Counted from the stretch's first letter, positions 9,464 through 19,523 are shown. The stretch is 64,000 nt of DNA from JAFAXD01 sp963833605 (GCA_963833605.1 CAWHYZ010000014.1:68437-132436), one strand, 5' to 3'. Translations and numbers: made by a program. Notes: generated by a model not told the origin, from the sequence alone.

Positions 9464-10330
9464 ATGGAAGCTTTCCTGCATCAGTTCCTGTCCGGGCTCG
9501 CCAATGGCGGCATCTACGCCAGCATCGGGCTCGCTTTGGTGATGATCTATCAGGCAACCCATCACATCAATTTCGCCCAGGGCGAACAGGGCATGTTCTC
9601 CGCCTATGTGGCGCTGATATTGGTGCAAGCCGGCTTTCCCTATTGGGCTGCGTTCGTGCTGGCGCTCGCGTTCGCGTTCGTGACCGGCGTCGCAATCGAG
9701 CGCATCATCATCCGGCCGTTTGAGCAGGCGCCGGTGTTGGCAGTGGTCGTCGTCTTTCTCGGCCTTCTCTTCATCATCAACAGCCTGGCGGGTTGGCTGT
9801 TCACTTACAATGTGCAGGCCTTTCCAAGCCCGTTTCCACCGGGTCTCGGCAATCGCTACCTGTCGGCGCACGAGATCGGCATGATCGCCGTGACTCTGGT
9901 GACCTTGCTGCTGATCTACCTGTTCTTTCGTTTCACGCCGCTCGGTCTGGCGATGCGAGCGGCCGCCCAGAACCCGGATGCGAGCCGCCTGGTCGGCATT
10001 CGGGTGGGCTGGATGCTGGCGCTCGGCTGGGGGCTCGCCGGTGCGATCGGGGCGATCGCGGCCATCATGGCGGCGCCGGTCGTCTACATCGAGCCCAACA
10101 TGATGGCCGGCATTTTGCTTTACGGCTTTGCGGCCGCCCTGCTCGGCGGCATCAACAATCCGTGGGGCGCGGCCGCCGGGGGCTTCATCGTCGGCGTGGT
10201 CGAGAATCTCGCCGGCGCCTATGTGGTGGGCACCGAGCTCAAGCTCTCGGTCGCGCTCGTCATCATCATCGTCGTGCTGGTCACGCGTCCGGCGGGCCTG
10301 TTCGGTTACACCGTCATGACCCGGGTCTGA
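9464..10330 (+). CDS. livH: Liv-type ABC transporter permease (LivH)
   Basis: 288-residue polytopic inner-membrane protein with the LivH hallmark NGGIYASIGLALVMIYQ at the N-terminus, NFAQGE, and GGINNPWGAAAGGF near the C-terminus. The ATG at 9464 is preferred to the adjacent GTG at 9461, with GGGAGGG just upstream. The 90 bp before it hold an imperfect AGAGGT/ACCTCT inverted repeat that could modulate expression of permease relative to ATPase genes. Confidence 0.93.
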   Translation: MEAFLHQFLSGLANGGIYASIGLALVMIYQATHHINFAQGEQGMFSAYVALILVQAGFPYWAAFVLALAFAFVTGVAIERIIIRPFEQAPVLAVVVVFLGLLFIINSLAGWLFTYNVQAFPSPFPPGLGNRYLSAHEIGMIAVTLVTLLLIYLFFRFTPLGLAMRAAAQNPDASRLVGIRVGWMLALGWGLAGAIGAIAAIMAAPVVYIEPNMMAGILLYGFAAALLGGINNPWGAAAGGFIVGVVENLAGAYVVGTELKLSVALVIIIVVLVTRPAGLFGYTVMTRV

Positions 10331-10332
10331 CC

Positions 10333-11352
10333 ATGGCGCTCGCCCAAGGAGACCTGTCGTCGACGATCCCCAAGGCGTCAACCGACGCGGGCGTTCGCGC
10401 CCTGCGCGTTGCGGCGATCATCGCGCTGCTGGTGGTCGCCTGCCTCCTGCCGTTCGTCGTCAGCAGCTATCGGCTGCTGCAGTTCACCATGGTGGTGATC
10501 TACTCGATCGCGCTCCTGGGCCTCAACATCCTCACCGGCTACAACGGCCAGATCTCGCTTGGCCACGGCGCGTTCTACGCCATCGGTGCCTACACGACCG
10601 CAATTCTGCTGGAACGCACCGGCATCCCGTATTGGGCGACGATCCCGATCGCCGGCGCCATCTGCCTGTTGGTGGGCTTTCTGTTCGGGCTGCCGGCGTT
10701 GCGGCTCGAAGGGCATTATCTCGCGCTGTCGACCTTCGCGCTGGCGGTGGCGACCCCGCAGCTGTTGAAATTCCGCCTCCTCGATCCATGGACCGGCGGC
10801 GTGCAGGGCACTTATGTACCGGGCTTCAAGGCGCCGTTCGGGTTGCCGCTGGCGTGGGATCAGTGGCTCTATTTGCTCGCGCTTCTGTTCGCGGTCGTGT
10901 TGTTCGTTCTCGCCCGCAACCTGCTGCGCGGCAATACCGGGACCGCGATCATCGCGATCCGCGACCACCCGATCGCCGCCGCCAGCATGGGCATCAACAT
11001 CTCGCTCTACAAGTCGCTGACCTTCGGGGTGAGCGCCATGTATACGGGCATCGCCGGCGCGCTCGGCGCCCTGGTGGCGCAGTTCGTCTCGCCGGACAGC
11101 TTTTCGATCTTTCTATCGCTCGGATTCCTGGTCGGTAGCGTGATCGGCGGGGTCGCTTCGATTTCCGGTGCCGTTTTCGGGGCATTCTTTATTCAGTTCA
11201 TCCCGAACTTCGCCGATCAGATTTCCAAAGCCGCGACCTGGGCAGTTTATGGGTCATTTCTGATCGCCTTCATGTATCTGATGCCGACCGGTGTGGCCGG
11301 CTTCCTGGCCCGGATCTGGAAGCGAATGTGGACGTGGCGTGCGCAAGCCTGA
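10333..11352 (+). CDS. livM: Liv-type ABC transporter permease (LivM)
   Basis: 339-residue polytopic membrane protein with the LivM-typical LLGLNILTGYNGQISLGHGAFYAIGAY and the cytoplasmic-loop EAA-like segment IAIRDHPIAAASMGIN. ATG at 10333, two bases after the livH stop, so coupled translation is likely. Last gene of the transporter operon. The amidohydrolase downstream begins 100 bp later on the same strand. Confidence 0.93.
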   Translation: MALAQGDLSSTIPKASTDAGVRALRVAAIIALLVVACLLPFVVSSYRLLQFTMVVIYSIALLGLNILTGYNGQISLGHGAFYAIGAYTTAILLERTGIPYWATIPIAGAICLLVGFLFGLPALRLEGHYLALSTFALAVATPQLLKFRLLDPWTGGVQGTYVPGFKAPFGLPLAWDQWLYLLALLFAVVLFVLARNLLRGNTGTAIIAIRDHPIAAASMGINISLYKSLTFGVSAMYTGIAGALGALVAQFVSPDSFSIFLSLGFLVGSVIGGVASISGAVFGAFFIQFIPNFADQISKAATWAVYGSFLIAFMYLMPTGVAGFLARIWKRMWTWRAQA

Positions 11353-11452
11353 GAAAGCCACGCTGGCATTCCGGTTCATGCGTTGACCGGCCTTACCTTT
11401 GCTCGCAGACTGCTCCGGCAACGATAAGATCAAAAAGGTTGGGAGCAACGCC

Positions 11453-12519
11453 ATGCATCATTGTGGTTCGCATACCCATGAGGGTCCGTCGCGCCGGCAT
11501 ATGCTGGCCATCCTGTCCGGCGCCGGGGTTTCGGCGGTCGGCTTGCGCTACGCCCTGGCGCAGAGCAACGAATGGATCATCGACACCCACCATCACATCT
11601 ATCCGCCACGCTATGTCAGCGCCAACCTGCAGCGCATCATGGCCGACACGCGGACACTTCCGGCGACCGCGTACACGAGCTGGTCGCCCAAGACCGCGCT
11701 CGAGCAGATGGATAAAGCCAACGTTCGCACCGCGATCGTATCCATGACCAGTCCCGGCATCTGGTGGAACAATGGCGAGGAGGCGCGCACATGGGCGCGC
11801 GAGTGCAACGAGTTCGGTGCCGGCATGGCGCGCGATTTTCCCGGCCGCTTCGGCATGTTCGCGGCGTTCCCTTACCGGACACCGAGGGCAGCATGCGCGA
11901 GATCGCCTATGCGCTCGATACGCTCAAGCTCGACGGCATCGGGTTGCTCACGAGCTATGCCGGCAAGCCCCTTGGGGATCCGTCGTTCGCGCCGGTATTC
12001 GAGGAGCTCAATCGCCGCAAGGTCGCCGTGTTCGTCCATCCGACCATGTCCTGCTGCGGCATGGCGATCGAGGGCGTCGACGCGCCGACCATCGATTTTC
12101 CTACCGACACGACGCGCACCATCACCAGCCTGGCTTTCGGCGGAACCTTTGCGCGTTTCCCGGACATCAAATTCATCTTCTCCCACGGCGGCGGGACCAT
12201 GCCGATGATCGTGCAGCGCTTCACGGCGCCGGCGCGCAACTTCACGCCGGAGCAAATGCAGCAGCGGCTGCCTGACGGGTTCGAAGCCATGGTCAAGCGG
12301 CAGTACTACGACATCGCCAGCGTCGCGATAAATCCCGGCGGCATGGCGGCGGTGTTGAACATCATTCCGCCGAGCCAGCTGTTCTACGGCTCCGACGCGC
12401 CGTTCGGCTCGACCACCGTCATCGCGGACCGGCTCGCCAAGTTTCCGCTGACGCCGGCGGACATCAGGGCTATCCGACGCGAGAATGCGCTACGATTGTT
12501 TCCCCGCTACGCGGCGTAA
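11453..12519 (+). CDS. Tat-exported amidohydrolase (ACMSD-like family), one frame break
   Basis: TIM-barrel metal-dependent hydrolase/decarboxylase related to the amidohydrolase_2 (ACMSD/gamma-resorcylate decarboxylase) family. Metal ligands are DTHHHI, VHPTM, SHGGG and GSDAP. The N-terminus carries a twin-arginine signal (SRRHMLAIL, then a hydrophobic run ending in ALAQ), which is uncommon in this mostly cytoplasmic family. The frame changes at 11869-11871 in a C-run. Restoring one C gives AAFPLPDTEGSMRE and a product of about 355 residues. Start ATG 11453 with GGGAG upstream. The next gene, a second member of the same superfamily, starts 32 bp later. Confidence 0.82.
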
Positions 12520-12551
12520 TCCCGCCCCTCGAACGCAACAGGTAGTTCCCG

Positions 12552-13535
12552 GTGATCATCGACTGGCACGCGCACGTCTACACGCCCGAGGAGGCGGCCG
12601 CCGACGCCCAGACCTTCGATGGCAAAAGCGGCCCATCCTGGGGGGATCGCTGCCCGATGGTGATCGAGAATTTTCTTGAAGCACACTACAAAAACAGCAT
12701 CGACATCAGCGTCGTGACCAACGCGGCGCACTACCTGCGCGGCAAGCACGCGAGCGAGGAACTCGCGGCCGTGCAGAAATGGACCGACTACGCGATTACG
12801 ATCCAGCAAAAGTACCCAGGCGTCATCTACGGATTTGCCACCATCCTCCCGTGCGGCGGTCCGGCCTTTGTGAAGGAGGCCGAGCGCGCAATCCGCGAAC
12901 TCGGCCTCAAAGGCATCTTCATTCACTCGAGTCACAAGGGCCATTATCCGGACGACGACGAGGCCCGCCCGTTCTGGGAACTGGTGCAGGACCTCGACGT
13001 GCCGGTGATGATCCATCCGCCGCACGTGGGTTTCGGCGAAGAGCGGATGAACGAATATCGGCTGGCCTCCAGCATCGGACGCCCGTTCGACCTCTGCCTG
13101 GCGTTGGGCCGTCTGATCGTGCGCGGGATTCTGGAGGATTTCCCGCGCGTGAAACTGGTGTCATCCCACGGCGGTGGCGGCATCTGCGAGGTGATCGGGC
13201 GCATGGATTATGCGTATGAGCTGCAGGAAGAGGCGTTCTTCCTTGGCTCCTACGCGCCGATGAAGATCAAGCACGCGCCCAGTCATTATCTCAGGAAGAT
13301 CTATGTCGACACCGTCACCTATCATTTGCCGGCGGCGCGGCTGGTGGTCGATACGCTGGGCCCCGAGCACGTTCTCTACGGCAGCGATGCGCCGCCGCTC
13401 ACCTCACTCAAGCCGCGCGCCATCCAGCTGATCAAGAATCTGAACCTGCCGGAGCCGCAGCGCGAAGCCGTGTTCTGGCGCAACGCCGCGCAATTGCTGA
13501 AGCTGCCGATCGCCAGCGCAGTGTCGGCGGAGTGA
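12552..13535 (+). CDS. Amidohydrolase family protein (ACMSD-like)
   Basis: 327-residue cytoplasmic member of the amidohydrolase_2 family. The metal site is visible as DWHAH at the extreme N-terminus, IHPPH, SHGGGG and YGSDAPP near the C-terminus. Family members are decarboxylases or hydrolases of (hydroxy)aromatic acids and ring-cleavage products, which agrees with the surrounding oxygenase genes. GTG start at 12552. It is preceded by the Tat-exported relative and followed by MetE-like copy 2, all on the same strand, probably one transcript. Confidence 0.87.
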   Translation: MIIDWHAHVYTPEEAAADAQTFDGKSGPSWGDRCPMVIENFLEAHYKNSIDISVVTNAAHYLRGKHASEELAAVQKWTDYAITIQQKYPGVIYGFATILPCGGPAFVKEAERAIRELGLKGIFIHSSHKGHYPDDDEARPFWELVQDLDVPVMIHPPHVGFGEERMNEYRLASSIGRPFDLCLALGRLIVRGILEDFPRVKLVSSHGGGGICEVIGRMDYAYELQEEAFFLGSYAPMKIKHAPSHYLRKIYVDTVTYHLPAARLVVDTLGPEHVLYGSDAPPLTSLKPRAIQLIKNLNLPEPQREAVFWRNAAQLLKLPIASAVSAE

Positions 13536-13597
13536 GCTCGACGAAGCGTACGGACCAAGAAACTTTTGCGTCATCGCCTGCAAGGGAGGAAACCGAT

Positions 13598-14795
13598 ATG
13601 AAGCGCAGCGTCCACCGCATTCTGACGACGCACGTTGGCAGCCTTCCGCGTCCCAAGGACCTCATCGAACTTTATCAGCAGGACGCGCCTGACAATGTGC
13701 TTTTGCCCCGGCTGAAATCGGCGGTCGCCGAGGTCGTCGGTCAGCAGGCCGACGCCGGCATCGACATCGTCAATGACGGCGAGTTCGGGAAGGCCATGCG
13801 CCGGGCCGTGGATTACGGAGCATGGTGGTCATACATTTATGATCGCCTTGCGGGCTTCGAGGTCAAACAATCTCAATTGGAGAAAGGCCGCGCGGCGTGG
13901 ACGTTCGGCAGTCAGGAGCGCAAGGAATTTGCCCAGTTCTACGCCGAAGACGGCGGAATGGGTGGTCGGCCAAAGCGCCGGCAGCAGCGCAAGCCGCCTG
14001 TTTGGGCTCGTTTGCACTGGGCCGGTTCAGTACCGGGGCCACGCACTCATCAAACGCGACACCGATAACCTGAAGAACGCCATGAGTGGCGCGCGTGTCG
14101 AAGAGGCGTTTATCCCGTCCGTATCCCCTGCGACACTGCAGATCCTACCAAACGCGCATTACCAGAGACAGGAAGATTACACGTGGGCGCTGGCCGAAGC
14201 GATGCACGATGAATACAAGGCGATCGTTGATGCAGGCTTCATTGTTCAGATTGATGATCCTGCGCTGGTCGATATCTATGATTGGTGGTTCTCCCTCAAG
14301 GGCGATACGGCCGGGTACCGGAAATGGGCGGAGTTTCAGGTCGAGGCGGTCAACCACGCGCTCAAAGACATTCCAGAAGATCGGGTTCGCTTCCACATTT
14401 GCTGGGGCAGCTGGCATGGTCCCCACAAGAGCGATGTTCCGCTCAAGGACGTGGTCGACCTGTTAATCAAGGTGAAGGCGCAGGCCTACTCCGTAGAGGC
14501 CGGTAATGTGCGCCATGAGCACGAATGGAAGGTATGGCGCGACGTTGCCAAACTGCCGGAGGGCAAAATCCTCATCCCCGGCGTGGTGAGCCACGCGACC
14601 AATGTGTTGGAGCATCCGGAAGTGATCGCGGATCGCCTCATCCAATACGCGAGCGTCGTCGGGCGCGAGAACGTCATTGCCGGAACCGACTGTGGGCTCG
14701 GTGGCCGAATTCATCCACAGCTTGCGTGGGCAAAACTAGCTGCACTTGCCGAGGGAGCCGACGTTGCGACAAAACAGCTCTGGGCGAAGTCATGA
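13598..14795 (+). CDS. MetE C-terminal-like protein, copy 2, one frame break
   Basis: N-terminal part MKRSVHRILTTHVGSLPRP, the signature start of the MetE-C-like family, is in a different frame from the body (VCTGP through the end). The switch lies between about 13958 and 14008 and fits one extra base (1198 nt = 3n+1), giving about 398 residues. Zinc ligands are His/Cys in FHICWGSWHGPH, Glu in SVEAGNVRHEHEW and Cys in AGTDCGLGGR. The body differs strongly from copy 1 and belongs to the subgroup with the HxCWG motif. Strong ribosome-binding site AAGGGAGGAAA before ATG 13598. The real function is unknown; thiol/alkyl transfer is the family chemistry. Confidence 0.8.
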
Positions 14796-14912
14796 TGTGG
14801 ACGAACGACGTATGAGAAATTGGTATCTCTGGAACATGCCACGCGGTCACGATCTGCAATGCCGCGTCGATTGGGCGGAACGAAGCGGCCTTATGGGAGT
14901 GGAGGCATCATC

Positions 14913-16142
14913 GTGGCGTTGACCTTGGCCTCCACCCGAATATCCGAGGTCGCGCCGCCCGAGCCTGATCTGACGCCCGAGGACATGATCGCGCGCGCCA
15001 GCAAGATGATCCCGACGCTGCGGGCGCGCCAGGCCGAATGCGAGGCCAGCGGCAACGTTCCCGAAGACATCAACGCTGAGCTTATTCGCGCGGGCTTCTA
15101 TCGCATCGTGCAGCCGCGCCGGTTCGGCGGCTACGAGTTCGACATCCCGACCTTCTACAAAGTGATGATGGAAATCTCCCGCGGGTGCTCGGAGACCGGC
15201 TGGGTGCTCTCGCTCACCGCTGGCCATCCAATCATCCTGGCGTTTTTCTCCGAGGAAGGGCAGCGCGACGTATATGGGGCAGCCGGCGAGTTCCGCTGTC
15301 CGGCCGGCTTCAACCCGCCTGGCGTCGCGGTACCGGTCGAGGGCGGCTATCGCGTCACCGGCTCTTGGGTTTCGGCCTCCGGTATCGATCTGTCGACGCA
15401 CTTCGTCACCATGGCGGTCGTGCAATCGCCGACCCCGCATCCGGTCCCGGCTATCCTCATCATGCTCGATCGTGACCAGTTCTCGACACTCGAGGACTGG
15501 CACGTCATGGGCATGCAGGGCACAGGTTCGAAAAGCGTGGTCGTGAAAGACCTGTTCGTACCGGCAAAGCGAACCGCGGCGCTCAGAGCGCATGGCCTCC
15601 TCACCAGCGTAACCCTTCCCGGCCCGCGCATCTACGACAACCCGATGTACTTCGGCCGGATCGGGGCGTTCCTGATCGGCGAAGGCGCAGCGGTTGCGGT
15701 TGGCGCCGCGCGCGGCGCGCTCGATCTGTTCGAGGAACTGCTGCACACCAAAAAGTCGCCTCTGCCGCCGTTTGCCGAGCGCGACAAGGATCCCGAATAC
15801 CACTACCACTATGGCAAGGCGCTTTCCTTGATAGTCACCGCCGACGCCGCGCTGATCCGCCAAGGCGAGGAATATATGGACTGCGTGCGGGCAGAAGCCG
15901 ATGGCCGCGCCGTGTTCGATCTCGCGCTCGAGCAGCGGCTGTCGTTGATCGGCTTGCAGGCGATCAACCTCGCCTGGGAGGCGTTGGAACTGATCTTCCG
16001 TACCGCCGGAACCACGGCGTCAGTCAAGCATGGTCAGCCGATTGGGCGCTTCTTCCGCAATATTGCGGCGATCCGCACCCATCCGATCCTGCAGCTCGAC
16101 CGCAACATGATGAACGCGGCGCGCACGCGGCTCGGCGTTTAG
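14913..16142 (+). CDS. Acyl-CoA-dehydrogenase-fold flavin monooxygenase, second copy
   Basis: 409-residue homologue of the protein encoded at 4044-5312: RAGFYRIVQPRRFGGYEFDIPTF, SETGWVLSLTAGHP, GSWVSASGIDLSTHF and FRTAGTTASVKHGQP align with it. Group D flavin-dependent hydroxylases of this fold need a partner flavin reductase, which is not visible in the window. GTG start at 14913, chosen because GGAGG lies seven bases upstream; the upstream in-frame codons do not resemble the family. The TAG stop is formed at the junction with the palindromic repeat that begins at 16141. Confidence 0.84.
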   Translation: MALTLASTRISEVAPPEPDLTPEDMIARASKMIPTLRARQAECEASGNVPEDINAELIRAGFYRIVQPRRFGGYEFDIPTFYKVMMEISRGCSETGWVLSLTAGHPIILAFFSEEGQRDVYGAAGEFRCPAGFNPPGVAVPVEGGYRVTGSWVSASGIDLSTHFVTMAVVQSPTPHPVPAILIMLDRDQFSTLEDWHVMGMQGTGSKSVVVKDLFVPAKRTAALRAHGLLTSVTLPGPRIYDNPMYFGRIGAFLIGEGAAVAVGAARGALDLFEELLHTKKSPLPPFAERDKDPEYHYHYGKALSLIVTADAALIRQGEEYMDCVRAEADGRAVFDLALEQRLSLIGLQAINLAWEALELIFRTAGTTASVKHGQPIGRFFRNIAAIRTHPILQLDRNMMNAARTRLGV

Positions 16143-16264
16143 AGCGTGTCCCGCAAAAGTGGACACCGGTTTTGCGAAGGGGACACGCTCAAACAAAAGG
16201 ATAGAGCGTGTCCCGCAAAAGTGGACACCGGTTTTGCGAAAAGGACACGCTCAAACAAAAGGAT
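16141..16264. repeat. Tandem pair of 62-bp palindromic repeats (family B)
   Basis: Two nearly identical 62-bp units start at 16141 and 16203. Each is an inverted repeat: GAGCGTGTCC near the left end pairs with GGACACGCTC, with a CAAAAGTGG/CCGGTTTTG inner stem. They differ by a couple of bases (GAAGGGG versus GAAAAGG). Units of this type are dispersed in many Hyphomicrobiales genomes. The first two bases of unit 1 complete the TAG stop of the preceding gene. Confidence 0.85.
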
Positions 16265-16265
16265 A

Positions 16266-16301
16266 GAGCGGGATGATGATTCAAGCAAAATCATCCCGCT
16301 C
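16266..16301. terminator. Strong hairpin between convergent genes
   Basis: GAGCGGGATGAT (16266-16277) and ATCATCCCGCTC (16290-16301) form a perfect 12-bp stem with a 12-nt loop. It lies between the ends of the plus-strand monooxygenase (16142) and the minus-strand acyl-CoA synthetase (16315). There is no U-tract, so it may be a dispersed repeat acting as a bidirectional terminator. Confidence 0.6.
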
Positions 16302-16314
16302 CAGCGCGCTGAAC

Positions 16315-18428
16315 TCAGCGCGTCACGATCAGCGCATCGAGCGCAACGGCGCCTTCGCCCTGCGCGTAGACCATGACCGGATTAACGTCGATCTCGGTGA
16401 CTTCCGGGTGCGCCCGCACGAACGCCCCAAGTTTCGCCGCCATTTGGGCGACAGCCAGCACATCGCGCGCTGGCGTGCCGCGAAAGTCCCGCAGCAGTGC
16501 CGCACCTTTGAGCCGCATCAACTCATCGGCGATCGCCGCCGGGTCCAGATCCGGCGGCAGGATGCGCACGTCGTGCAAGGCCTCGGCAAACACGCCGCCA
16601 AGCCCGATCACAAGCACCGGGCCCCAGTCAGCATCGTTGCGCGCGCCGAGGATGAGTTCGACGCCGGGCCTTGCCATGGATCTCGACCAGCACGCCGTCG
16701 AGCCGAAGTCCCGGGCGCGCCGCGGCGACATCGGCGTTGAGCTTCTCCCAGCCGGTCGCGAGCGCTGCGTCGTCATCAAGTCGCAGCACCACGCCGCCAG
16801 CATCGCTCTTGTGGGCGAGCGCCGCCGCCTGCGCCTTGAGGGCAACCGGATAGCCGATGCGCCGCGCTGCCGCCTTGGCGTCCGCGAGATTGGTGACGAA
16901 TGCGCCGTTGGGAACCGCAATGCCCGCATCCGCCAGGAACTGCTTCGACAGGTATTCAGGAATAGTGCCGGCCGGCAGTTTCTTGTTGGGCGGTGGCGCG
17001 GCCCTATCGGACGCAGCCGGATGGCGGCCGGCGAACTCGGTCACCCGCGCCAGTGCCCGCAGTGCCCGCTCCGGCGAGCGGAAGAACGGCACGGAGAGCG
17101 CGCGTAATTCGGCGATCATGTCGGCCGGGACCGCTACGTCCTCGCCCAGCATGGCAAGCATCACCGGCTTCTGCGGCTTGAGCTCATGCAGCGCGTCAAT
17201 AACGTGCTTCAGCTTGCGCGGGTTGAGCACGGCACTGCTGAGAATGATCGCCAGCACCAGGCTGCCGTAGCGCTCGTCGGCGAGGAGTGGCGCCATGGTC
17301 TTGCGGTAGAGGTCCGGGTCGATCAGCGATTGGGCGGTCAGATCGACCGGGTTGGTCGGCAGGATCAGATCGGGCGCGATCGATCCGATGATCTCTTTGG
17401 TGGCCGGTGATGGCTCCGGCAGCGGGAGGCCGACGGTCTCGCAGAAATCAAGCATCATGCCCTTGTGGGCGCCGGACTCGGTCAGCGCGGCGGCGCCGGC
17501 GGTCGGTAGCACTCGGCCAGCGGATCAGGATTTCGCCGAGATCGATCAGCTCCTCCAGCGTATCGACCAGCAGCACACCGGCATTGGTCACGAGCGTGCG
17601 CATAACCTCGTAGTCGCCGCTCATGGCGCCGGTATGGGTCTTCGCCGAGGCTTTTGCAGCGATGCTGCGCCCGGGATGTTGCATGACGATCGGCTTGCCC
17701 AGCTCGCGTGCACGCCGCGCAAGCGTCAGGAAACGCGCCGGTGTGCGGAACTGCTCGACCACCATGACGATGACGCTGGTGGCGGCATCCTCGATCAGGA
17801 ACTCGAGGAAGTCCTCGAGACCATTCACCGCCTCGTTGCCGCTCGACACGGTGAACGAAAACGGGATGTCGTGGGCGTTGAGCGCTGCCCGGATCACGGT
17901 CGCCATGGCACCGCTCTGCGACACGATGCCGATGGCGCGGCGGCCGGCGATCGGCGCAGGCTTGTCGACGACGCCGAAAGTGAGCGGCACGCCGTCAACG
18001 CAATTGACGAAGCCGAGGCAGTTCGGTCCTTCCATCGCCATGCCGGCCGCATGCGCGATACGCGCGAGTTCGTCCTGCTGGGCGCGGCCATGCGGGCCGG
18101 CCTCGGCAAATCCGGCCGAGAAGATGACCACGCCGCCGACTTTGCGCGCCGCGCAGCCCTTCATGGCCTCGATCACGCCGGCGCGCGGAATCGCCAGCAC
18201 GGTGCAATCGACGCCGTCCGGCAGATCGGCGGTGGATTTCAAACATGGCCGACCATCGATCTCGGCGCGATTGGGATTGATCAGATGGATCTCGCCGGTG
18301 AATCCGAAGCGCTCCAGGTTGGCAAGTACGCTGCCGCCGAGCGAACCGGGCGTTGGCGAAGCGCCCGCAATGGCGATTGAGCGCGGGCGCAGCATCCGTG
18401 CGATCGCGGCCTGGGTTGGATCGGACAT
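16315..18428 (-). CDS. NDP-forming acyl-CoA synthetase (acetate--CoA ligase family), two frame breaks
   Basis: The three frames together encode one protein of about 704 residues, the normal size for fused ADP-forming acyl-CoA synthetases. It begins MSDPTQAAIARMLRPRSIAI with a CoA-binding Rossmann domain (GASPTPGSLGG). It continues with a succinyl-CoA-synthetase-like domain including SQSGAM and the phosphohistidine-type motif KTHTGAMSGD, and ends with an ATP-grasp domain (GYPVALKAQAAALAHKSDAGG, then EIDVNPVMV). Frame switches lie at about 17515-17530 and 16665-16690. It activates carboxylic acids to CoA thioesters, and so could feed products of the neighbouring oxygenases to beta-oxidation-like steps. 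The start is the ATG at 18428. Confidence 0.83.
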
Positions 18429-18746
18429 CAAGCGGTCGGCTCCTTGGCAAACACGGATGGAAGCGCAATCGGGGAATTCGCGGCCGGAACTCGCTTCGAT
18501 CATCCCGGGTGAGGGACGAGCGGCCGGCTGCTCGGTTTGACCATAGATGACGGGAAAAAGGGAGACGAAGGGAGCTGGCGCGATAAAGGGAGTCGTTCGT
18601 AGGCTGTCGCGCGGGAGCCGGTCCGGCAGCCTAGATGATTGATTAAGCATATGAAATTTCAAATGAATTCTGATGTGCTTGACTCCCCGATGCGCTTGCG
18701 GAATCAATAGAACAAATAGCGAACATACGCAGGAACAGGGTGAGCC
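18429..18746. other. Intergenic region, divergent promoters of the synthetase and imuA
   Basis: 318 bp between divergent starts. It contains a locally AT-rich stretch (about 18630-18730), unlike the GC-rich surroundings. A TTGACT hexamer at 18679-18684 is a candidate -35 element for imuA, followed by a LexA-type box close to the start codon. I see no small ORF with family resemblance. Confidence 0.6.
18710..18724 (-). promoter_or_regulatory. LexA (SOS) box upstream of imuA
   Basis: GAAC (18710-18713), seven bases, GAAC (18721-18724); on the minus strand this is GTTC-N7-GTTC, the direct-repeat operator known for alphaproteobacterial LexA. It ends 22 bp before the imuA ATG, where bound LexA would block transcription. 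DNA damage should derepress imuA-imuB-dnaE2. Confidence 0.88.
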
Positions 18747-19523
18747 ATGCAACCCGTCAGGGCCGAGGCGTTGGACCGGCTCCGGCATCAGGTCGCGCAG
18801 ATCGAGGCCGATATTCCGGCGCTGACCGGTGCGGAGCCTTCGCTCCCCCTGGGCATCCCCGCCATCGACACGGCGCTCGGCGGCGGGCTTGCGTTTGCGG
18901 CCGTGCATGAACTGGCGCCGGCCTTGCCGATCCATGCCGGCGCCGCGCAGGGCTTTGCGGTCGCGCTCGCGGCATTGAGGCGCGGGTCGGTGCTGTGGGT
19001 TGAGACCGATTTCGCCCGCATGGAAACCGGTGCGCCCTACGGTCCGGGGCTCGCGCTCAACGGCCTTGCGCTTGATCGCCTGGTGCTGCTCACGGTGCCG
19101 CGCGCCATCGATGTCCTTTGGGCGATGGAGGAGGCGCTGCGCAGTCGTGCGGTTGCGACTGTGATCGGCGAGGTGCCGGACGATCGCACCCTCGACGAGG
19201 GAACGGCCACGCGCCGGCTCTCGCTCACCGCCCGTGAGAGCGCTGGCTTTGGTTTGCTGTTGCGGGCGCGGCCGTCGCCGGCGGCGAGTGCAGCGGCGAC
19301 GCGCTGGCAGGTAGCCGCTATGCCCGGCGCCCCAGATCAGTTTGGCGGCCTCGGCCGCACCACCTTCGCGCTTTCACTCACCAAGAACCGGCGCGGTGCC
19401 AGCGGCCGGTGGCTCATCGTCTGGGATCACCATGAATGCGTCTTCCACCCGGCGCTATCTGTCAGTGTGGCTGAGGCGGCTCGCGACCGATCGGATCGCG
19501 CGCGTCTCGCCCGCGCCGGCTGA
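18747..19523 (+). CDS. imuA: ImuA, SOS mutasome RecA-like accessory protein
   Basis: 258-residue RecA-fold protein lacking the RecA filament core. The family-typical LGIPAIDTALGGGL, VLWVETDFARMETGAPYGPGL and a C-terminal LSLTKNRRG are visible. ImuA is known to act with ImuB and DnaE2 in damage-induced mutagenesis, probably as a RecA regulator or adaptor. It is first in the LexA-controlled operon. Its 3' end overlaps imuB by about 92 bp in another frame. Confidence 0.92.
   Translation: MQPVRAEALDRLRHQVAQIEADIPALTGAEPSLPLGIPAIDTALGGGLAFAAVHELAPALPIHAGAAQGFAVALAALRRGSVLWVETDFARMETGAPYGPGLALNGLALDRLVLLTVPRAIDVLWAMEEALRSRAVATVIGEVPDDRTLDEGTATRRLSLTARESAGFGLLLRARPSPAASAAATRWQVAAMPGAPDQFGGLGRTTFALSLTKNRRGASGRWLIVWDHHECVFHPALSVSVAEAARDRSDRARLARAG

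Noticed and set aside
8639..10381. 580-codon minus-strand frame opposite livF-livH
   Set aside because: It is a shadow frame rich in Asp, His, Arg and Gln, caused by codon bias; the plus-strand ABC transporter genes are unambiguous.
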